Source: an uncultured Eubacteriales bacterium
GTDB taxonomy: Bacteria; Bacillota; Clostridia; Oscillospirales; Oscillospiraceae
Assembly (NCBI GenBank): GCA_900544945.1
Contig: UQXG01000068.1
Coordinates: forward strand, 1-11,791
DNA length: 11,791 nucleotides
Reading direction: 5' to 3'
Shown: piece after piece, positions 6,618 through 11,791 of the stretch
Layout of the letters: each line of letters opens with the position of its first letter
Position numbering within the stretch: position 1 is the stretch's first letter
Made by a program: the position numbers and the translations under genes
Notes under the pieces: model-generated
What the model was told of the DNA's origin: nothing
The model's database searches: none
What the model saw: the letters and a program-made list of their open reading frames with translations, nothing else

Positions 6618-7778
6618 ATGGAGAAGCGGCTCCATGCCAAAGAGAACCGCCGCCGACACCCGGCGGGGGACACGGTTGATTATCCCTTCCTGATTCTGGT
6701 GCTCCTGCTGCTGGCGGTGGGGCTTGTGATGCTCTATTCCGCCAGCTCCGCCCAGAGCCAGTACGACACCGGCTATGCCATCTCCACCCGTTACCTGCAA
6801 AAGCAGGGGGTCTGCGCCATTGTGGGCCTTGGGGCCATGTATGCCTTCAGCCGGATTCCGGTGGGGCTCTGGCATCGGCTGGCCTGGCCTATGTATGGCG
6901 CGAGCATTGTGCTGCTGCTTCTGGTGCTGGCCGCCGGTCAGGAGGTCAACGGGGCCAGACGGTGGATTACCATTGCGGGAATCCAGTTCCAGCCCTCGGA
7001 GGTGGCAAAGTTCACCATGATCGTCCTGTTCGCCCGGCTGACCCGTCGGTTCGGGCCGGAGGCCAAAAAATTCCGTTTCGGGGTGCTGGGCTTCGGCACG
7101 GCACTGCTGGGCATCTTAGTGCCCCTGGCACTGGAAAAGCACCTTTCCGCAATCCTGCTCATGGGCATGGTGGCGGTGGTGATGATGTACGTTGCCGGGA
7201 CGAATCCGAAATGGCTTCTGGCGGGAGCCGCCGCGGCGGCGGTGTTCGTAATCGTCTACATCCGCTTCATGGGCTATGCCGGTGACCGTGTCACCGCCTG
7301 GCTCCATCCGGAGGCCGACCCGGGGGACACGGGCTATCAGATTTTGCAGTCTTTGTATGCCATCGGCTCCGGCGGTGTCTTCGGCCTGGGCTTCGGCAAA
7401 TCCCGACAAAAATATCTTTATTTACCCTTTCAGTATAACGACTATATTTTTGCCATCTGCTGCGAGGAGCTGGGGCTTTTGGGAGCTCTTGCCATCATTG
7501 CGCTCTTCGCCGCTATGATTTTTCGGGGCTATTGGATTGCCCTGCACGGAGCCGACCGGTTTTCCACGGTGCTGGCCTCGGGTCTTGTGACGCTGATTGC
7601 CGTCCAGACCCTTTTGAACCTTTGCGTTGTCACGAACCTGCTCCCATCCACCGGCATTGCCCTGCCGTTTTTTTCCTACGGCGGCACGGCACTGGCGGTG
7701 AACCTGGGGGAAATGGGGATCGTTTTACAGATATCCCGATACAGAAATCACAGAAAAATCCAGGAGGAACCCCTATGA
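6618..7778 (+). CDS. ftsW: Septal peptidoglycan glycosyltransferase FtsW (SEDS family)
   Basis: Multispanning SEDS protein that polymerises lipid II into glycan strands as a pair with the class B PBP encoded upstream. It has 386 residues and a charged N-terminal tail (MEKRLHAKENRRRH), with hydrophobic segments consistent with about ten helices. Motifs: N111-GARRWI and Q125-PSE128-VAKF; the HPEADPGDTGYQ loop; KSRQKYLYLP; D275, matching the catalytic aspartate of the TDFIF-type motif, here in NDYIFAICCEELG; and P343-STGIALPFFSYGG356, the family signature. The usual PE before that aspartate reads P270-F271, noted separately. ATG 6618 has GGAGG at 6606-6610 with 7 bases between; the TTG at 6612 is not needed. 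The stop overlaps the murG start. It could be SpoVE instead of FtsW, since these are close paralogues not separable by eye; position next to mraY and murG supports the division role. Confidence 0.93.
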   Translation: MEKRLHAKENRRRHPAGDTVDYPFLILVLLLLAVGLVMLYSASSAQSQYDTGYAISTRYLQKQGVCAIVGLGAMYAFSRIPVGLWHRLAWPMYGASIVLLLLVLAAGQEVNGARRWITIAGIQFQPSEVAKFTMIVLFARLTRRFGPEAKKFRFGVLGFGTALLGILVPLALEKHLSAILLMGMVAVVMMYVAGTNPKWLLAGAAAAAVFVIVYIRFMGYAGDRVTAWLHPEADPGDTGYQILQSLYAIGSGGVFGLGFGKSRQKYLYLPFQYNDYIFAICCEELGLLGALAIIALFAAMIFRGYWIALHGADRFSTVLASGLVTLIAVQTLLNLCVVTNLLPSTGIALPFFSYGGTALAVNLGEMGIVLQISRYRNHRKIQEEPL

Positions 7779-8896
7779 ACCTGATTTTTACCTGCGGCGG
7801 TACTGCGGGTCACATCAACCCGGCCATTGCCGTGGCCAACGCCATGCGGGAAAAATACCCGGACTGCAAGATCCTCTTTATCGGCGCGGAAGGCCATATG
7901 GAGGAGAGATTAGTGCCCCAGGCAGGGTACGAGGTTCGGTGCCTGCCCGGCTCCGGCCTGAGCCGGAAGCTGAACGCCGCGGGACTGAAGCAGAACCTTC
8001 ATGCCGTAAAGTGCGTGCTGGGTGCCGTTGGCGAATGCAAGCGGATTTTCCGGGACTTTCAGCCGGACGCGGTAATCGGCACCGGCGGCTATGCCAGCTT
8101 TCCGGCGCTGTATGCCGCCCAGAGTATGAAAATCCCCACCTGTGTCCACGAGAGCAATGCCGTTCCCGGTGTAACCACCAAAATGGCTGCCAGCCGGGCA
8201 ACCCGGGTGCTGGTGGCCTTCGAGGAAAGCGTGAAGCACTACAAGCACCCGGAGAAGGTGGAGGTGGTGGGAATGCCTGTGCGCAAGGAGTTCCTCTTTA
8301 CCACCAAGGAGCAGGCTCGGAAGGCTCTGGGCGTTGCCGAGCCTCTGGTAGTCTCCGCTTTCGGAAGCCAGGGAGCCAAGGTGATGAACGAGACCATTGC
8401 CGACATGATGGTATTGGAGCAGGCCGACGGCTTCCCCTTCCATCACATCCACGCCACCGGCAGCTTCGGCAAGGAATGGATGCCCAAGCGGGTAAAGGAC
8501 AACGGCGTGGACTACGAAAACTGCCCGGCCATCGACATCCGGGAGTACATTTACGATATGCCCACGGTGCTCACCGCGGCGGATGTGGTCATCGGCCGGG
8601 CGGGCTCCGCTACCTGCAATGAAATCGCCGCCTCCGGAACCCCCTGTATTCTGGTACCCTCTCCCAACGTGACCAACAATCACCAGGAGAAGAACGCCCG
8701 GGTGCTGGAATCCGGCGGAGGGGCGGTGGTGCTGCTGGAAAAGGACTGCACCGCCGAAACACTCTACGGCCTGATTCGCCAGCTTCTTGCCGACGAAACG
8801 CGCCGGGCTCAGATGTCCCGGAAGCTTCACGCTCAGCTGAGGCCGGATTCCACAGACCGGATCTGCGCCATTGTGGAGGAGATCACCGGACGATAA
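7775..8896 (+). CDS. murG: Undecaprenyl-PP-MurNAc-pentapeptide-UDPGlcNAc GlcNAc transferase MurG
   Basis: Membrane-associated GT-B glycosyltransferase that adds GlcNAc to lipid I, giving lipid II on the cytoplasmic face (EC 2.4.1.227). It has 373 residues, normal for the family. Seen: glycine-rich loop G8-GTAGH13-INPAIAVA; VIGTGGYASFPAL; HESNAVPGVTTKM; FGSQGAKVMNETI; and the C-terminal donor site AADVVIGRAGSATCNEIAASG with E283 in EIAASG, followed by ILVPSPNVTNNHQEKNA. The start is ATG 7775, overlapping the ftsW stop as ATGA, with AGGAGG (7762-7767) seven bases upstream. The frame is open further upstream (to 7532) but that stretch lies inside ftsW and reads as nonsense. The overlap suggests coupled translation with ftsW. 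Confidence 0.96.
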   Translation: MNLIFTCGGTAGHINPAIAVANAMREKYPDCKILFIGAEGHMEERLVPQAGYEVRCLPGSGLSRKLNAAGLKQNLHAVKCVLGAVGECKRIFRDFQPDAVIGTGGYASFPALYAAQSMKIPTCVHESNAVPGVTTKMAASRATRVLVAFEESVKHYKHPEKVEVVGMPVRKEFLFTTKEQARKALGVAEPLVVSAFGSQGAKVMNETIADMMVLEQADGFPFHHIHATGSFGKEWMPKRVKDNGVDYENCPAIDIREYIYDMPTVLTAADVVIGRAGSATCNEIAASGTPCILVPSPNVTNNHQEKNARVLESGGGAVVLLEKDCTAETLYGLIRQLLADETRRAQMSRKLHAQLRPDSTDRICAIVEEITGR

Positions 8897-8913
8897 CCGG
8901 ACGCTAGCCGTCC
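8885..8913 (+). repeat. Short tandem repeat and 5-bp hairpin at the murG-divIB junction
   Basis: ACCGGACG occurs at 8885-8892 and again at 8896-8903, with an 11-base period spanning the murG stop codon. GGACG at 8899-8903 can pair with CGTCC at 8909-8913 around a 5-base loop. The hairpin ends two bases before the divIB ribosome site (GGAGG, 8916-8920). It is too short, and lacks a T-run, to be a terminator. It may be chance in GC-rich DNA. Confidence 0.3.
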
Positions 8914-8926
8914 CTGGAGGATAACC

Positions 8927-10468
8927 ATGGAAACTACACAAAAGCCCCGGCAGGAGCGGCCTTCCCGGCCGGATTCCGCCGGTACAAAGCAGCCGGAGAA
9001 CAGAATGCCCCGGCAACCGGAGGCAAAGGCGGAAAGAACCCGCACTGCGCCCCCGGCACAGCGGGAGACCCGTCGGCGGGAGGAGCCCCGCCGTCAGAAG
9101 CCCTCTGACGAGACGCCCCGGGAGCGAAAACCCCAGACCCAGGAGCGCCAGAGCCGGCAGACACCTCGGCAGCCCCGTCAGGAGCGGCCTCGGACTCCGG
9201 AGACTGCCCGTCCGGAAAACCCGGAGCGAACAACCCGGGAAGCCCGGCAGCGTGCCCCACGGACGGAAGAACGCCGGGAGCCGGGAAAAGAAGCGAGTCG
9301 GCAGGATTCTGAACGCCGGAATTCTCGCCAGATGGCTCGGACGGAGGAGACTCGCCAGGCACAGGCCACGTCCGCCGGGCGGCGGAAAACGTCCCAGGAG
9401 CGACCGGAAAGAACCCGGCGCACCCCGGAAAAAGCCAAAGCCCCTCGGAAGGCTCCCAGAAAGCGGCCAGAGGATTTAGACCCCATTCCCAACAAGCGGC
9501 GCACCTACGGCAGCAGCAAGCCCAAGAAGGAACCGGCCATTTCCCGTCTGGCCAAGAACGTCAGCAGCGCACTCAAAAAGCTGACCGAGAAGCGGAAGCG
9601 GAAATCCGGCCATCAGGGACAGCCTACCCCGGCGGTGATTTACACCGAGCCCGCGGCCTTCAGCCGGAATCGGCTGGTGGTGCAGCTGGTGACGGTGGTT
9701 GCCGTGGTGCTGGCACTGACCGTGGGACTGTCCGTATTCTTTAAGGTTCAGCACATCTACGTTTCCGGCGCCAAGGTCTACAGCGAAAGCGCCATCACCG
9801 AGGTTTGCGGCATCAATAAGGGCGACAATCTGCTGACCTTCAGCCACGCCCGGGCGGCGGCACTGATTCAGGCCAACCGACCCTATGTCCGGGAGGTTCG
9901 GTTCGGTATAAAGCTGCCGGATACTGTCAATATTATCATCGAGGAAGACGAGGTCGTCTATGCCGTCAAGGACGAAACCGGCCAGTGGTGGCTGATGAAC
10001 TCCAGCGGCCGGGTGGTGACCCAGGGCACCAGCTCTACGGTTGCCAACAAAACCCAGATTCTGGGCGTCAACCTGGACAACCCCGTGCCCAATGAACATG
10101 CGGTTGCCATGGAAAGCGCCCCGGCGGTGACGGATACCACCGATCCCTCTGGAGAAACTGTGGCCGAGATTACGCCGGTGACCACTACCGGTGCCCAGCG
10201 GCTGGATGCGGCGCTGGAGATTCTCAAGGCGTTGGAAGCCAACGATATTGTGGGCAGCGCGGCCAGCGTGGACGTGAGCCGGATTGACGACATCGTGCTG
10301 TGGTACGGCACCCGCTATCAGGTGAATCTGGGCGACAGCACCAGGCTCGACTACAAAATCGCCTGCATGAACTCCGTTATCGCTCAGATGAGTGAGTATC
10401 AGTCCGGCGTTCTGGACTGCAGCTTCACCATTTGGGAAAAGCAGGTGGGCTATACCCCCTTCTCCTAA
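8927..10468 (+). CDS. divIB: Cell division protein DivIB/FtsQ with a long basic disordered N-terminal tail
   Basis: Single-pass divisome protein that binds FtsL/DivIC and controls septal wall synthesis. It has 513 residues, long for the family. Residues 1-183 are low complexity (44 Arg, 27 Glu, 26 Pro by my count, with no Leu, Ile, Val, Phe, Trp, Tyr, Cys or His). A Lys/Arg-rich stretch follows to about 244, then a membrane helix (about 250-272), a POTRA-like domain (about 273-343, starting VQHIYVSGAKVYSESAI) and the beta-rich DivIB core, which contains a Thr/Pro/Ala-rich insertion (about 385-425). The order cytoplasmic tail - helix - POTRA defines DivIB/FtsQ, and it sits between murG and ftsZ as expected. 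ATG 8927 has GGAGG (8916-8920) six bases upstream, so the long tail is part of the product. The annotation rests on the C-terminal half; tail sequence gives no family signal. Confidence 0.9.
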   Translation: METTQKPRQERPSRPDSAGTKQPENRMPRQPEAKAERTRTAPPAQRETRRREEPRRQKPSDETPRERKPQTQERQSRQTPRQPRQERPRTPETARPENPERTTREARQRAPRTEERREPGKEASRQDSERRNSRQMARTEETRQAQATSAGRRKTSQERPERTRRTPEKAKAPRKAPRKRPEDLDPIPNKRRTYGSSKPKKEPAISRLAKNVSSALKKLTEKRKRKSGHQGQPTPAVIYTEPAAFSRNRLVVQLVTVVAVVLALTVGLSVFFKVQHIYVSGAKVYSESAITEVCGINKGDNLLTFSHARAAALIQANRPYVREVRFGIKLPDTVNIIIEEDEVVYAVKDETGQWWLMNSSGRVVTQGTSSTVANKTQILGVNLDNPVPNEHAVAMESAPAVTDTTDPSGETVAEITPVTTTGAQRLDAALEILKALEANDIVGSAASVDVSRIDDIVLWYGTRYQVNLGDSTRLDYKIACMNSVIAQMSEYQSGVLDCSFTIWEKQVGYTPFS

Positions 10469-10530
10469 AGGAAATGCCCGGAAAGCACCCGCTTATTAGC
10501 CTGATGAAGCCGTCAGGCCATCCCGAACTG

Positions 10531-10601
10531 TCATTTTTTTGTAAATTATTTGCCAATCCAAAGGATTTTCTATTGACCAAATCCGTAATTCAGGATAGAA
10601 T
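10531..10601 (+). promoter_or_regulatory. Sigma-A promoter for ftsZ with UP-like element
   Basis: TTGACC (10573-10578, five of six consensus bases) and TAGAAT (10596-10601, five of six) are separated by exactly 17 bases, the ideal spacing. Upstream, 10531-10572 is AT-rich with a run of seven T, like an UP element that binds the RNA polymerase alpha subunits. The expected transcript start is near 10607-10609, giving a leader of about 70 bases before the ftsZ ATG. This would let ftsZ be expressed more strongly than, and independently of, the wall synthesis genes. Confidence 0.8.
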
Positions 10602-10661
10602 AGAGGGAGCATGAGTAAAAATAGTCGTAAGCGGGTTAGCCGCGACAGCGAACAGATACAT

Positions 10662-10668
10662 AGGAGGA
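10662..10668 (+). promoter_or_regulatory. Ribosome binding site that sets the ftsZ start
   Basis: AGGAGGA is a near-perfect complement to the 16S rRNA 3' end, eight bases before ATG 10677. It decides for this start over an in-frame ATG at 10611, which lies only a few bases after the predicted transcript start and would place this ribosome site inside the coding sequence. Confidence 0.8.
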
Positions 10669-10676
10669 AGAGTAAT

Positions 10677-11791
<1,115 letters not shown>

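Larger units (their letters stand above)
10469..10676 (+). other. Intergenic region upstream of ftsZ, promoter-bearing
   Basis: Gap of 208 bases, clearly richer in A and T than the genes, especially 10531-10602. It holds an AT-rich upstream element, a sigma-A promoter and the ftsZ leader. I see no convincing terminator for the divIB transcript: a 6-bp stem (10499-10504 with 10513-10518) lies 15 bases away from the T-run at 10534-10540. A small GCGG/CCGC hairpin (10631-10634 with 10640-10643) lies in the leader. Confidence 0.7.

Noticed and set aside
7910..9016. Open frame of 368 codons on the - strand opposite murG and the divIB start
   Set aside because: Overlaps well supported genes and has the composition of an antisense shadow.
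10499..10540. Possible terminator after divIB
   Set aside because: The stem is only 6 bp with an 8-base loop, and the T-run begins 15 bases after it, too far for an intrinsic terminator. The T-run fits better as part of the AT-rich upstream element of the ftsZ promoter.
10432..10614. 60-codon frame running from the end of divIB through the ftsZ promoter
   Set aside because: No ribosome site, starts inside divIB, and its last part covers the promoter elements; no recognisable features.

Overview
The window is a division and cell wall (dcw) cluster from a high-GC Firmicute. All nine genes are on the + strand and cover almost the whole window. Several features point to a clostridial relative, most likely in the Oscillospirales: strong GGAGG-type ribosome sites, the FtsL - PASTA-type PBP - MurE - MurF - MraY - FtsW - MurG - DivIB - FtsZ order, and a MurE carrying the meso-diaminopimelate DNPR motif. 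The taxon is inferred from gene order and protein character; no marker was compared with a database. The peptidoglycan is predicted to be of the meso-DAP type.

Layout: (1) 1-360, the 3' part of ftsL, whose start lies upstream of the window. (2) 361-485, a non-coding gap holding a 13-bp GC-rich hairpin followed by six T, which looks like an intrinsic terminator, and a second hairpin next to the ribosome site of the next gene. (3) 486-2765, a class B penicillin-binding protein (FtsI/SpoVD type) with two PASTA domains. (4) 2787-4238 murE, 4240-5598 murF, 5618-6595 mraY, 6618-7778 ftsW and 7775-8896 murG, tightly packed with gaps of 1 to 22 bases or an ATGA overlap. (5) 8927-10468, a divIB/ftsQ with a very long basic, low-complexity cytoplasmic tail. 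(6) 10469-10676, an AT-rich gap with a near-consensus sigma-A promoter. (7) 10677 to the window end, ftsZ, probably missing only its last few codons.

The products form one pathway. MurE and MurF finish the UDP-MurNAc-pentapeptide. MraY attaches it to the lipid carrier to give lipid I, and MurG adds GlcNAc to give lipid II. FtsW polymerises lipid II and the PBP crosslinks the strands, while FtsL and DivIB hold this synthase pair at the septum and FtsZ places it. murD, murC, murB, murA and ftsA are not in this stretch, although some of them often sit at these positions in relatives, so they must be elsewhere if present.

I found no unknown biological system. The most notable points are the terminator-like hairpin inside the operon, the 183-residue DivIB segment that has no Leu, Ile, Val, Phe, Trp, Tyr, Cys or His, the separate ftsZ promoter with an in-frame upstream ATG, and small motif deviations in FtsW and at the FtsZ C-terminus.
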